From JBPOIS01 sp052034295 (GTDB lineage: Bacteria; Pseudomonadota; Gammaproteobacteria; Pseudomonadales; Moraxellaceae), in contig JBPOIS010000019.1 in the NCBI GenBank assembly GCA_052034295.1, forward strand, positions 1 through 41,714: a stretch of 41,714 nucleotides of DNA, written 5' to 3'. The notes beneath the pieces are model-generated. The model worked only from the letters and a program-made list of their open reading frames with translations, did no database searches and was not told the origin of the DNA. The stretch's first letter is position 1; every line of letters starts with the position of its first letter. A program made the translations under genes and the position numbers. Shown here in pieces: positions 7,487-16,867 of this stretch.

Positions 7487-8260
7487 TTAAAAGCTCTTGG
7501 TCACCGTCAGCACCGCACGGCCTTCACACAGCTTGCCGCCGCAGTCGTCCTTGCTGATGTTGCTGCCGATCCAGGCCAGCTCGGCGGTGGTGCCCAGCAC
7601 ACCAAACGTGGTGCCCAGCTTGTAGTCCACATAATTGTCGCCCGCCGCCAGCGCAGTGCCCAGCGCCTTGCTCATGTCGGCGTCGCTGTTGAATTTGTTG
7701 TAGCCCACGTGCGCCACCAGACCCAGCGGCAGGCTGCCCAGCGGGGCGCTGTAATCGCTGTAGACGTACCAGAACTGGTCGGCGCTGTTGAAATAATCAT
7801 TCGAGTAGGCAAAGCCCCCTTTGAGTGCATCGCCTTCCAGACCCACGCCTTCCACCTTCAGCGAACCATACAGCTCGTTGTAGTCGGGCGAACCGCCACC
7901 GTTGTTGTCCTTGTTCCAGCCCGGATAGTTGTAGCGCATCACGCCCACATCCACGGTGGATTTCAGGCTGCCCAGGGTCAGCGGCGCGCTGTAGCCCAGC
8001 AGGGTGTCCAGTTCCAGACCCCCAAAACCGCTGGCAATGCTGGAGCCCCACAGGCTGAAATACACCCCGCTCTTGTGGGCAAAGGTCATACCGGCCTGGG
8101 CGGCGGCATTGTTGCTGGTTTGCGACACGCCACGGAACAGGTAATCCGACGCCAGTGCAGCACTGCCACTGGTGGTGACATCCGGCAGGCTGACCAGATC
8201 CGCCGCCAGCACCGAACCACTGGCCATCAGGCCCAGACCCAGCAAAAACACATGTTTCAT
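7487..8260 (-). CDS. TorF-family putative outer-membrane porin, copy A
   Basis: The 257-residue protein starts with a signal peptide (about 1-19, ending VLA|ADLV). It has the Gcw_chp/TorF-type pattern: TTSGSAALASDYLFRGVSQT near the mature N-terminus, alternating beta strands rich in Tyr and Gly, the ...SPDYNELYGSL and GGFAYSNDYF segments, and a C-terminal phenylalanine typical of outer-membrane barrels. Two cysteines (DDCGGKLC) close to the C-terminus could form a disulfide. Its substrate is not known from sequence. GAGGAG is the ribosome binding site. A near-perfect sigma-54 promoter lies upstream, with a terminator-like hairpin in the leader, linking it to nitrogen limitation together with amtB. 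A paralogue of the same length lies immediately upstream. Confidence 0.88.
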   Translation of the reverse strand: MKHVFLLGLGLMASGSVLAADLVSLPDVTTSGSAALASDYLFRGVSQTSNNAAAQAGMTFAHKSGVYFSLWGSSIASGFGGLELDTLLGYSAPLTLGSLKSTVDVGVMRYNYPGWNKDNNGGGSPDYNELYGSLKVEGVGLEGDALKGGFAYSNDYFNSADQFWYVYSDYSAPLGSLPLGLVAHVGYNKFNSDADMSKALGTALAAGDNYVDYKLGTTFGVLGTTAELAWIGSNISKDDCGGKLCEGRAVLTVTKSF

Positions 8261-8303
8261 CGCAACGCTCCTCAGCGGTGGGTGCCTGTCCGGACACCCT
8301 CAG

Positions 8304-8338
8304 AAAAAACCCCGGAACGGCAGGGGGCAGCCCCGGGG
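8304..8338 (-). terminator. Terminator-like hairpin in the leader of porin A
   Basis: On the minus strand CCCCGG (8338-8333) pairs with CCGGGG (8315-8310), with a further inner GGC/GCC pairing, and six T follow (8309-8304). It lies about 50 bases after the porin B stop, so it may simply terminate that gene. However, it is downstream of the porin A sigma-54 promoter and therefore within the porin A 5' leader. It must be bypassed for porin A to be expressed from that promoter. Confidence 0.7.
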
Positions 8339-8355
8339 CACTCGCTGAAGAATTA

Positions 8356-8370
8356 GCAACATGCGTGCCA
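8356..8370 (-). promoter_or_regulatory. Sigma-54 (RpoN) promoter of porin A
   Basis: The minus strand reads TGGCACGCATGTTGC, a full match to TGGCACG-N4-TTGC. It shares the flanks (a T before, TAAT after) with the amtB promoter. The expected start is near 8345, about 85 bases before the porin ATG. Confidence 0.88.
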
Positions 8371-8387
8371 ATCGTTCAAAAACAGTC

Positions 8388-9161
8388 TCAGAACACTTTT
8401 TTCAGGGTCAGGATGCCCGCGCCCTTGCAGCGCTGGTCTGGGCAGAATGCCTCACGCACCGCCGCCCCGGCATAGACCAGCTCCAGATCCACCCCGGAGA
8501 TGCGGGTCTGCAGCCCCAGCCGGTAATTGACGGTCAGGTCGCGGCTGTCGCCCTGGGCATTGCGCCATTGCGCCTCACTGGTGCGCAGCACGCCCAGCTC
8601 CGCCAGCCCGCTGAACTCGGTGGACTGGATTGGCTGGGTGTAACCGGCATAGCCATACACCGAGGTCCCGGCATCACCCAGATAATCATTGCTGATCGCC
8701 AGCCCCCAGTAGCCGACACTGCGCGGCCGCCAGACGTTGTTGGCGGACAGCTGCGCGCCCAGTTCAAAAAAATCCTGCGGCGAGCCGGTGTAAATGTAAT
8801 CGGTCAGGTGCACATCCAGGGTGGCATCCAGCCCGGCAATCACATCCAGCCGGGTGGCATAGCCCAGCCGCAGCCGGTACTCCGAGCCATTGGCGGTGTC
8901 GCCGTTGCTGGACGCCCACAGTGTGCCGTAGCCGCCGCCGGACCGCGCCGCCGTCAGCGCCCCGAAAATCGCTGCTTCGCCGGTGCCAGTGTCCACGCCA
9001 CGGAATTTGTAGTCGCTGGCCAGACCCATCACCCCGCTGATGGTGGTGTCGCTCAGGGTGAGCAGGTCCTCTGCCCGTACCGCACCATTTTGGATCAGCA
9101 TGCCCCAAACCAGCGCAAGCAGAAGCGGTTTTGCCCGCCGTGTTTCAGGTTTTTGCATCAT
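8388..9161 (-). CDS. TorF-family putative outer-membrane porin, copy B
   Basis: Translation from the ATG at 9161 gives 257 residues, the same as copy A, and a good signal peptide (MMQKPETRRAKPLLL to VRA, about 1-29); the frame is open further upstream, but that part overlaps ubiK. The mature N-terminus EDLLTLSDTTISGVMGLASD and the YKFRGVDTGTG motif align with copy A. A Cys pair near the end (FCPDQRC) and a terminal phenylalanine are also shared. It is a diverged paralogue of copy A. Unlike copy A it has no visible sigma-54 promoter; a sigma-70-like -10 and a hairpin with T run precede it. The two copies may serve different growth conditions. Confidence 0.85.
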   Translation of the reverse strand: MMQKPETRRAKPLLLALVWGMLIQNGAVRAEDLLTLSDTTISGVMGLASDYKFRGVDTGTGEAAIFGALTAARSGGGYGTLWASSNGDTANGSEYRLRLGYATRLDVIAGLDATLDVHLTDYIYTGSPQDFFELGAQLSANNVWRPRSVGYWGLAISNDYLGDAGTSVYGYAGYTQPIQSTEFSGLAELGVLRTSEAQWRNAQGDSRDLTVNYRLGLQTRISGVDLELVYAGAAVREAFCPDQRCKGAGILTLKKVF

Positions 9162-9182
9162 CAGTGCCTGCCGTTGTGCAAT

Positions 9183-9211
9183 AAAAAGGGCCGCAGCAGG
9201 GGCAACGGCCC
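9183..9211 (-). terminator. Attenuator-like hairpin in the leader of porin B
   Basis: On the minus strand GGGCCG (9211-9206) pairs with CGGCCC (9193-9188), followed by five T (9187-9183). No minus-strand gene ends here, so the hairpin cannot be an ordinary gene-end terminator. A competing hairpin GGGGC-CGTT-GCCCC uses the same left arm and would prevent the terminator fold. This mutually exclusive layout is typical of attenuators. The control signal is unknown. Confidence 0.5.
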
Positions 9212-9225
9212 CAGCCGATCCGGGC

Positions 9226-9231
9226 AGTATA
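9226..9231 (-). promoter_or_regulatory. Probable -10 box of porin B
   Basis: The minus strand reads TATACT, one mismatch from TATAAT, placing the start near 9219, just before the leader hairpin. The -35 region is GC-rich and poor. Confidence 0.4.
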
Positions 9232-9344
9232 TAAGAGCGCGCGACGCGACACAGCCCGTCCCACGGCTGCAGTGCGGGGATTGCTTTTTTGGCCGTGCCT
9301 GTCTGATCATGGGGCTTCCATGCCCCACCCCGAGGACCTTCACC

Positions 9345-9554
9345 ATGTGGCAGGAACTGATTCACGCCATGGCCCAGCAGTTTGAGCAGCCGCGTGCCGA
9401 TCTGGAAAAAAACCTGCACGCCCTGCTGTCCGAATGGATCAGCCGTCAGGATCTGGTCACCCGGGCCGAACTGGAGCGCCAGCAGGTGCGGCTGGCCCAG
9501 GCCCAGCAGGCGCTGCGCCAGCTGGAACAGCGTCTGGCCCGGCTGGAGGGCTGA
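9345..9554 (+). CDS. ubiK: Ubiquinone biosynthesis accessory factor UbiK
   Basis: The 69-residue protein MWQELIHAMAQQ... is a small coiled-coil (BMFP/YqiC) protein that assists the aerobic ubiquinone hydroxylation complex, interacting with UbiJ and lipids. The N-terminal amphipathic helix is followed by a leucine- and glutamine-rich coiled coil (about 38-68, ending RQLEQRLARLEG). Length is slightly shorter than the usual 80-100. The start at 9345 has GAGGA nine to ten bases upstream. It is divergent from porin B and 50 bases before comM, an order (ubiK then yifB/comM) common in gammaproteobacteria. Confidence 0.9.
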   Translation: MWQELIHAMAQQFEQPRADLEKNLHALLSEWISRQDLVTRAELERQQVRLAQAQQALRQLEQRLARLEG

Positions 9555-9604
9555 GCCACGCCCGGCCTTGGTTTATTTTTTAATCCAAACACACGAACAA
9601 GACC

Positions 9605-11098
9605 ATGTCATTTGCCACGATTTACACCCGAACCGCCCTCGGCCTGTCCGCCCCTGAAGTGCTGGTCGAGGTCCACCTCAGTCAGGGGCTGCCGGCCGTC
9701 ACCATGGTGGGCCTGCCCGAAGCCGCCGTGCGCGAAAGCAAGGACCGGGTGCGCTCGGCGATCCTCAACAGCGGCCATCAGTTTCCCAACCGCCGCCTGA
9801 CCATCAATCTGGCCCCGGCGGACCTGCCCAAGGATGGCTCACGGCTGGATTTGCCCATCGCGCTGGGGATTCTGGTCGCCAGTGGCCAGTTGCCGGCGGA
9901 GGCCACCAGCCAGCTGGAGTGTGTGGGCGAACTGGCCCTGAACGGGGAGCTGCGGCCGATTCAGGGGGCGCTGTCGGTGTCGCGGGCTGCCGCCCAGTCC
10001 GGACGACTGCTGTGCGTGCCTGCGGCCAACGCGGCCGAGGCAGCGCGGATTCCGCAGGCGCGGGTGATCGGTGCCGCCACCTTGGCCGAGCTGTGTGAGC
10101 ACCTGTGCGGCACCCGGCCCCTGCCACTGACCCCGGCGCCCGCGCTGCCCACCGTCTGGGCGGGGGGACCGGATCTGGCCGATGTGCGCGGCCAGTACCG
10201 TGCGCGACGCGCCCTGGAGATTGCCGCAGCCGGCAATCATTCGCTGCTGCTGTGCGGTCCACCGGGCACTGGCAAGACCCTGCTGGCCTCGCGCCTGCCG
10301 GGCATCCTGCCCGCCCTGACCGATGATGAAAGCCTCGAAGTGGCCAGCATCCACTCGATTGCCCAGCAGGTGCTGCCGTTTGGCCAGCGGCCCTTCCGCG
10401 CCCCGCACCACACCGCTTCGGCGGCGGCGCTGGTGGGGGGTGGCTCGCAGCCGCGTCCGGGCGAAATCACCCTCGCCCACCATGGCGTGCTGTTCCTCGA
10501 TGAGCTGCCGGAGTTTGACCGCAAAGTGCTGGAGGTGCTGCGCCAGCCGCTGGAATCGCAGGAGGTGGTGATTTCCCGCGCCGCGCGGCAGGTGACCTTT
10601 CCGGCACGCTTCCAGCTGGTGGCGGCCATGAACCCGTGTCCGTGTGGCTATGCCGGGGATGGCTCCTCGCGCTGCCATTGCAGTGCCGAACAGATCAACC
10701 GCTACCGCGGTCGCCTGTCTGGGCCCCTGCTGGACCGTATCGACCTGCACCTGGAAGTCCCTGCCCTGCCCGCCAGCGAGCTGCAGTCGGCCCAGCCCGC
10801 CGAAACTTCAGCCACGGTGCGCCAGCGGGTGGTGGCCGCCCGGCAGCGCCAGATGCAGCGACAGGGCCAGCCCAATCAGGCCCTGACCCCGCAGGGACTG
10901 GACCAGCACGCAGCGCTGGGGGCTGCCGAACAGCAACTGATGCAGACCGCCCAGCAGCGTCTGGGCCTGTCCGCGCGCGCCTATCACCGGGTGCTGCGGG
11001 TGGCGCGCACCATTGCCGATCTGGCGGACGTGGAGCACATTCAGGCGGCCCACCTGAGTGAAGCGCTGGGATACCGGGCGCCGGGGCCAGTGCGTTAG
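9605..11098 (+). CDS. comM: ComM/YifB-family AAA+ ATPase (Mg-chelatase-like)
   Basis: The 497-residue protein is a hexameric helicase family member which in Vibrio and Acinetobacter promotes branch migration during natural transformation. It has the N-terminal Lon-protease-like ChlI domain (about 20-140, with GLPAVTMVGLPEAAVRESKD), then the AAA+ module with Walker A GPPGTGKT near 218-225 and Walker B VLFLDELPEF near 296-305. MNPCPCG and CHCSAEQINRYRGRLSGP lie in the zinc-like insertion, and a C-terminal Mg-chelatase domain follows. It is complete. In A. baumannii this gene is the well-known insertion site of AbaR-type resistance islands; here it is uninterrupted. Confidence 0.95.
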   Translation: MSFATIYTRTALGLSAPEVLVEVHLSQGLPAVTMVGLPEAAVRESKDRVRSAILNSGHQFPNRRLTINLAPADLPKDGSRLDLPIALGILVASGQLPAEATSQLECVGELALNGELRPIQGALSVSRAAAQSGRLLCVPAANAAEAARIPQARVIGAATLAELCEHLCGTRPLPLTPAPALPTVWAGGPDLADVRGQYRARRALEIAAAGNHSLLLCGPPGTGKTLLASRLPGILPALTDDESLEVASIHSIAQQVLPFGQRPFRAPHHTASAAALVGGGSQPRPGEITLAHHGVLFLDELPEFDRKVLEVLRQPLESQEVVISRAARQVTFPARFQLVAAMNPCPCGYAGDGSSRCHCSAEQINRYRGRLSGPLLDRIDLHLEVPALPASELQSAQPAETSATVRQRVVAARQRQMQRQGQPNQALTPQGLDQHAALGAAEQQLMQTAQQRLGLSARAYHRVLRVARTIADLADVEHIQAAHLSEALGYRAPGPVR

Positions 11099-11162
11099 GG
11101 CTTAGCGGTTTTTTGGCTATACAAAGGCAAAAGGATTATTTTTTAAAATCTGCGGGGTTTTT

Positions 11163-11168
11163 TATAGT
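11163..11168 (+). promoter_or_regulatory. Possible -10 box of the TauE/SafE-family gene
   Basis: TATAGT lies 31 bases before the ATG in an AT-rich stretch following comM. The matching -35 (TTTTTA at 11140) is poor, so this is only a candidate. Confidence 0.3.
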
Positions 11169-11199
11169 CTGCGCCATTTGACCAGACCCTGAAGCCGTC

Positions 11200-12151
11200 A
11201 TGAAGATCCGTCAGCGCAGCGATGCCGTGGAAGCCGACCAGAGTGCCGTCGGCCTGCCGCCCTCCGAACTCAAGTGGCTGGACAGCGACTGGGGTCAGGC
11301 CTGCAAGACCCTGCTGCTGATGATGGCCGTGATCGGGGCGGGAGTGCTGTTGCTCAACAGCCTGTGGGCGGGCAGCACGGTCACCACGGCCCTGAATCAG
11401 GCGCTGGCGTCCCCGCAGCTGTGGGGCTTTGTGGCGGTCGGACTGGCCGCGCAGGCCATTGATGGCTCGCTGGGCATGGCCTATGGCGTCACCGCCAACA
11501 GCCTGCTGATGGCGCAGGGGGTCCCGCCTGCGGCAGCCACCACGGCGGTGCATTTGTCCGAGGTGTTCACCACCGGGTTTTCGGGTGCAGCGCACTACCG
11601 GCTGGGCAACTTCAACCGCAGGCTGTTTTTGAGCCTGCTGATCCCCGGCACGGTGGGGGCCCTGTCCGGCGCCTGGGTGGTCAGCCAGGTGGATGGCAAA
11701 CTGCTGAAGCCGTGGGTGTCTGGCTACCTGCTGCTGATGGGCCTGTACATCCTCTACAAGGCCTATCGCGCCTATCGGCACCGTCAGGCGGTGCAGGCAC
11801 GTGCGGCCACGGCCGGGCAGATTGCCCCGCTGGCGGTGCTGGGGGGCTTTGTGGATTCAGTGGGCGGCGGCGGCTGGGGCCCGGTGGTCACCACCACCCT
11901 GCTGGGCCGCGGCCATGCCCCCCGCGAAACCATTGGCTCGGTGAATGCGGCGGAGTTCTTTTTGACCCTCGCCAGTGGGGCGGCGTTTGCGCTGCTGGTC
12001 GGGTTTGGCCACTGGCCAGCGATTGTCGGGCTGGTGCTGGGCGGCATGCTGGCGGCACCCTTTGCCGCACTGCTGACCCACCGGCTGCAACCGCGTCAGC
12101 TGCTGGTGATGGTGGGGCTGCTGATCAGCGGCCTGAGCCTGTACAACCTGC

Positions 12152-12168
<17 letters not shown>
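11200..12168 (+). CDS. TSUP (TauE/SafE) family membrane permease
   Basis: The 322-residue protein has a cytoplasmic N-terminal stretch (about 1-30), then a first hydrophobic helix (TLLLMMAVIGAGVLLLN) and about eight more helices. Family features are the two related glycine-rich halves: AAQAIDGSLGMAYGVTANSL in the first and LGGFVDSVGGGGWGPVVTTT in the second. TSUP proteins export or import sulfite, sulfoacetate and other small organosulfur or organic anions; the substrate here is unknown. The gene is convergent with the polysaccharide dehydratase gene, and the two 3' ends overlap by 17 bases, with no terminator visible between them. Confidence 0.88.
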
Positions 12169-14023
<1,855 letters not shown>

Positions 14024-14089
14024 GAAATCAATTCTCTAGGGTCAGCATCATCTTCATTGTTTTCAGAAACTGTAAGCTGCTTCAGCGGA

Positions 14090-15268
14090 TCAGGACCGGG
14101 TGGCCAGCGCCTGCAGTTGGGCAATGGCCCACAGGGTGCGGTCCAGATCGGCCTCGGTCAGGGTGGGATGCACCAAAAACATCAGGCTGGTTTCGCCCAG
14201 CTGACGGGCCACCGGCAGCCGCTCCACTGGACGCCAGCCGGTGTGGTCAAAGGCTTTTTCCAGATAGACCTCGGAGCAGGAGCCGCTGTAGCAGGGCACG
14301 CCCAGCGCCACCATCTGGTTCATGATGCGGTCACGGTTCCAGCCCTCTGGCAGGCGCTCTGGCCGCACGAAGGCATAGGCCCGGTACCAGGCATGCACGT
14401 ATTCGGCAGCGGGCCGGGGCACGTCGAACCAGCCGGTGGCGTCCAGCGCATCGAGGATGCGGGTGGCGTTTTCGGTGCGCTTGTGTTGCCAGTCCGGCAT
14501 GCGGCGCAACTGAATGCGGCCAATCACCGCCTGCATTTCAATCATGCGCCAGTTGGTGCCAAAGGACTCATGCAGCCAGCGGAATCCTGGGGCATGCTGC
14601 CGGTGATACACCGCGTCATGACTTTTGCCATGGTCCTTGTAGGACCACATTCTGGACCACAGCGCCGGGTCGTTGGTGGTGACCATCCCCCCTTCGCCAC
14701 CAGTGGACATGATCTTGTCCTGACAGAAGGACCAGGCACCAATGTGGCCAATCGAACCCGCCGCGCGTCCCTTGTAGCGTGCCCCATGGGCCTGTGCGCA
14801 GTCTTCGATGACTGCCAGTCCATGCTGTTCGGCCAGCGCCATGATCGGGTCCATGTCACACATCCAGCCGGCCAGATGCACACAGATGATCGCCCGGGTG
14901 CGCGGGGTGAGCACAGCCCGAATGGTGTCGGCGCTGATGTTTTGTGACTGGGCATCCACATCGGCAAACACCGGCACAGCGCCAGCCGTGACGATGCAGC
15001 TGGCCGAGGCCAAGAAGGTGCGCGAGGTGACGATGACTTCATCACCGGGACCGATGTTCAGCGCCTTCAGGGCCACATCCAGCGCCACCGTGCCATTGGT
15101 CAGGGCCACGGCGTACTGGGTGCCGCTCCACGCGGCAAACTCTTTTTCAAACTCGCGGCACTCGGTGCCGGTCCAGTAGTTGACCTTGTTGGACAGCAGC
15201 ACGCGGCTGACGGCATCGGCTTCTTCCTGGGTGAAACTGGGCCAGGGGGCAAACGGGGTATTCAGCAT
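14090..15268 (-). CDS. DegT/DnrJ/EryC1/StrS aminotransferase (PglE/QhbA-like)
   Basis: The 392-residue PLP enzyme probably aminates C4 of the keto sugar made by the adjacent 4,6-dehydratase. Features are LTNGTVALDVALKAL (57-71), GDEVIVTSRTF (75-85), the PLP-ring aspartate in IEDCAQAHGA (D156) and the PLP lysine K185 in SFCQDKIMSTGGEGG. Start ATG 15268 overlaps the upstream VanZ-like stop by seven bases; the frame is open for 17 more codons, but those lie inside that gene. The sugar is inferred to be QuiNAc4N from the presence of WbpM-, PglD- and PglC-like neighbours. Confidence 0.9.
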   Translation of the reverse strand: MLNTPFAPWPSFTQEEADAVSRVLLSNKVNYWTGTECREFEKEFAAWSGTQYAVALTNGTVALDVALKALNIGPGDEVIVTSRTFLASASCIVTAGAVPVFADVDAQSQNISADTIRAVLTPRTRAIICVHLAGWMCDMDPIMALAEQHGLAVIEDCAQAHGARYKGRAAGSIGHIGAWSFCQDKIMSTGGEGGMVTTNDPALWSRMWSYKDHGKSHDAVYHRQHAPGFRWLHESFGTNWRMIEMQAVIGRIQLRRMPDWQHKRTENATRILDALDATGWFDVPRPAAEYVHAWYRAYAFVRPERLPEGWNRDRIMNQMVALGVPCYSGSCSEVYLEKAFDHTGWRPVERLPVARQLGETSLMFLVHPTLTEADLDRTLWAIAQLQALATRS

Positions 15269-15696
15269 GGTTTCTGTCCTTGGTTCTCGTTCAAGTGTTG
15301 GCTGCGGCTGAAGGCCCACCAGCCCAGCCAGCCTCCGGCCACCAGTCCCAGCGCATCAGCACCGGCATCGGCCAGACTGGGGCTGCGGCCCGGTACCCAG
15401 GCCTGCAGGATTTCGGTGGCGATGGCCAGACCGAGCAAGCCCCAGCCGAGGCGCTGACGTTCACTGCGGGAGCGCCACGCCGCCATGGCCAGTCCGCCCA
15501 AGGTGGTGAACAGCAGCGCATGGATCCATTGGTCGGCATGGGCGGTGAGCTCGGCTTCGTCCAGCCATCGCGCCCCGGGCAGCCAGCTGGCCAGCCAGAT
15601 TTTGGCGGCCAGGATCTGTGTGGCCGACAGCAGCAGCAGCATCAGGGTCAGGCACAGCACCGCCAGAAAAATCCCCCGGAGCAGCAGCAACATCAT
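15262..15696 (-). CDS. VanZ-like membrane protein, copy 1
   Basis: The 144-residue protein has about four hydrophobic helices: an N-terminal LLLRGIFLAVLCLTLMLLLL, one after DQWIHALLFTTLGGLAM, one at GWGLLGLAIATEIL, and one at DALGLVAGGWLGWWAF. The VanZ-family pattern E..Q..VPGR..S..D..AD..G is present (EILQAWVPGRSPSLADAGAD). Function is unknown; VanZ itself gives low teicoplanin resistance, while many homologues sit in envelope or exopolysaccharide loci. It overlaps the aminotransferase start by seven bases and lies 63 bases after a second, related VanZ-like gene. Confidence 0.8.
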   Translation of the reverse strand: MMLLLLRGIFLAVLCLTLMLLLLSATQILAAKIWLASWLPGARWLDEAELTAHADQWIHALLFTTLGGLAMAAWRSRSERQRLGWGLLGLAIATEILQAWVPGRSPSLADAGADALGLVAGGWLGWWAFSRSQHLNENQGQKPC

Positions 15697-15759
15697 CCCG
15701 TCTCAGTGGTCCGGCTTGACCAGGGGCCGCGCCTGACCCCCGCCACCGTTACACCGGCC

Positions 15760-16212
15760 TCAGGCCGGCCCACCCACGGGCCGCACCGCCTCCTTGCGCA
15801 CCCACCACAACCCCAGCGAGGTGCCGGCCACATCGGTGGCCAGGTCAAACACGCTGGCGCCACGGCCCGGCACGTATTGCTGCAGCCACTCGGTGAGGCA
15901 GCCCAGCAGGAACAGGCCCAGCCAGGCCGACCAGCGCCCGGTGGCATGCGGCCAGCTGCGGGCCGCCAGGGCCCCCAGCAACAGGAACAGACTGAAATGC
16001 ACGAGTTTGTCGGACTGCGAGCCCAGGTCCATGCGGTCCATCGCCCCCGCCCAGGGCAGCCACGAGGCCGCCCATACCTTCACCGCCAGCACCGTGCTAG
16101 CGGGCACCAGCAGGGCCACCAGCGTGAACAGCAGGGCCAGCAGGAAGAGGCGGCGGAACAGCGCCAAGCGCCGGGGATTCCAGTACGGCTCTGCCGCCGG
16201 GCCTGCCGACAT
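15760..16212 (-). CDS. VanZ-like membrane protein, copy 2
   Basis: The 150-residue protein has a charged N-terminal stretch (about 1-20), a strong helix LFLLALLFTLVALLVPAS, the DKLVHFSLFLLLGAL segment and LFLLGCLTEWLQQYVPGRGA, then a final helix with D..TDVAGTSLG. This is the same architecture as copy 1, including E..Q..VPGR..S..D. Its ATG overlaps the acetyltransferase stop as TGATG, so it is translated as part of the sugar-acetylation cassette. A role in polymer chain handling or lipid-carrier processing is possible but unproven. Confidence 0.8.
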   Translation of the reverse strand: MSAGPAAEPYWNPRRLALFRRLFLLALLFTLVALLVPASTVLAVKVWAASWLPWAGAMDRMDLGSQSDKLVHFSLFLLLGALAARSWPHATGRWSAWLGLFLLGCLTEWLQQYVPGRGASVFDLATDVAGTSLGLWWVRKEAVRPVGGPA

Positions 16213-16865
16213 CAGGACGACTTGACCAAGGGCCTGGCCGGATTGCCCACCACGGTCACGCCGGGCGGCACATCCTTGGTGACGACGGCGCCCATGCCCA
16301 CGATGGCGCCTTTGCCAATAACCAGCGGCTTGTCCGGCGTGCCCTGCTTGATGATGGCGCCCGTGCCGATATAGGCGTGATCTTCGATGTGCACATTGCC
16401 GTTGCAGCTCACGCGCGGCGCAAACGTCACGTAGTCACCGATGACACAATCGTGCCCAACGTAGCTATAGTTATTGGCATGGAAGCAGCGGCCAATGCGC
16501 ATCGCGGTAATGTCGACGTAGGCACTCAGAATGCTGCCCTCTGCCAGCGTAGCGCCACGAACAAAGCTGTAGTCCCCGCACACCGGAATCTGGCGAATGC
16601 CGTCCCGCTGCAGCTTCTGGTCCAGCTTTTCGCGCACCACGCTATTGGCAATGGCGATCGTGGCAAACTTTTCCGCCTCAGGCTGCGCCAGGAAAGCGTC
16701 GTACTTCAGGACCTCAAATCCATCCACTTTCGCTTTGTCGCTACCGTCATCGATATAGACGACGCGGCTCTTGTCGCCGGCACGCTCCAACTGACGCGCA
16801 AACCAATACATGATTTCCTGACCAAAGCCACTGGCCCCGTACAACCCATACAGCTTGTTCGACAT
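16212..16865 (-). CDS. PglD/NeuD-like sugar N-/O-acetyltransferase
   Basis: The 217-residue protein begins MSNKLYGLYGASGFGQEI, a small Rossmann-like nucleotide-sugar-binding domain (about 1-85). A left-handed beta-helix of hexapeptide repeats follows (about 100-205: VGHDCVIGDYVTFAPRVSC, HIEDHAYIGTGAIIKQG, IGKGAIVGMGAVVTKDVPPG). The probable catalytic histidine is in YVGHDCVIGD. This is the PglD type, which acetylates the 4-amino group of UDP-4-amino sugars using acetyl-CoA. Start ATG 16865 was chosen because it begins the family domain and lies 3 bases after the transferase stop; the longer open frame is spurious. Confidence 0.88.
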   Translation of the reverse strand: MSNKLYGLYGASGFGQEIMYWFARQLERAGDKSRVVYIDDGSDKAKVDGFEVLKYDAFLAQPEAEKFATIAIANSVVREKLDQKLQRDGIRQIPVCGDYSFVRGATLAEGSILSAYVDITAMRIGRCFHANNYSYVGHDCVIGDYVTFAPRVSCNGNVHIEDHAYIGTGAIIKQGTPDKPLVIGKGAIVGMGAVVTKDVPPGVTVVGNPARPLVKSS

Positions 16866-16867
16866 GA

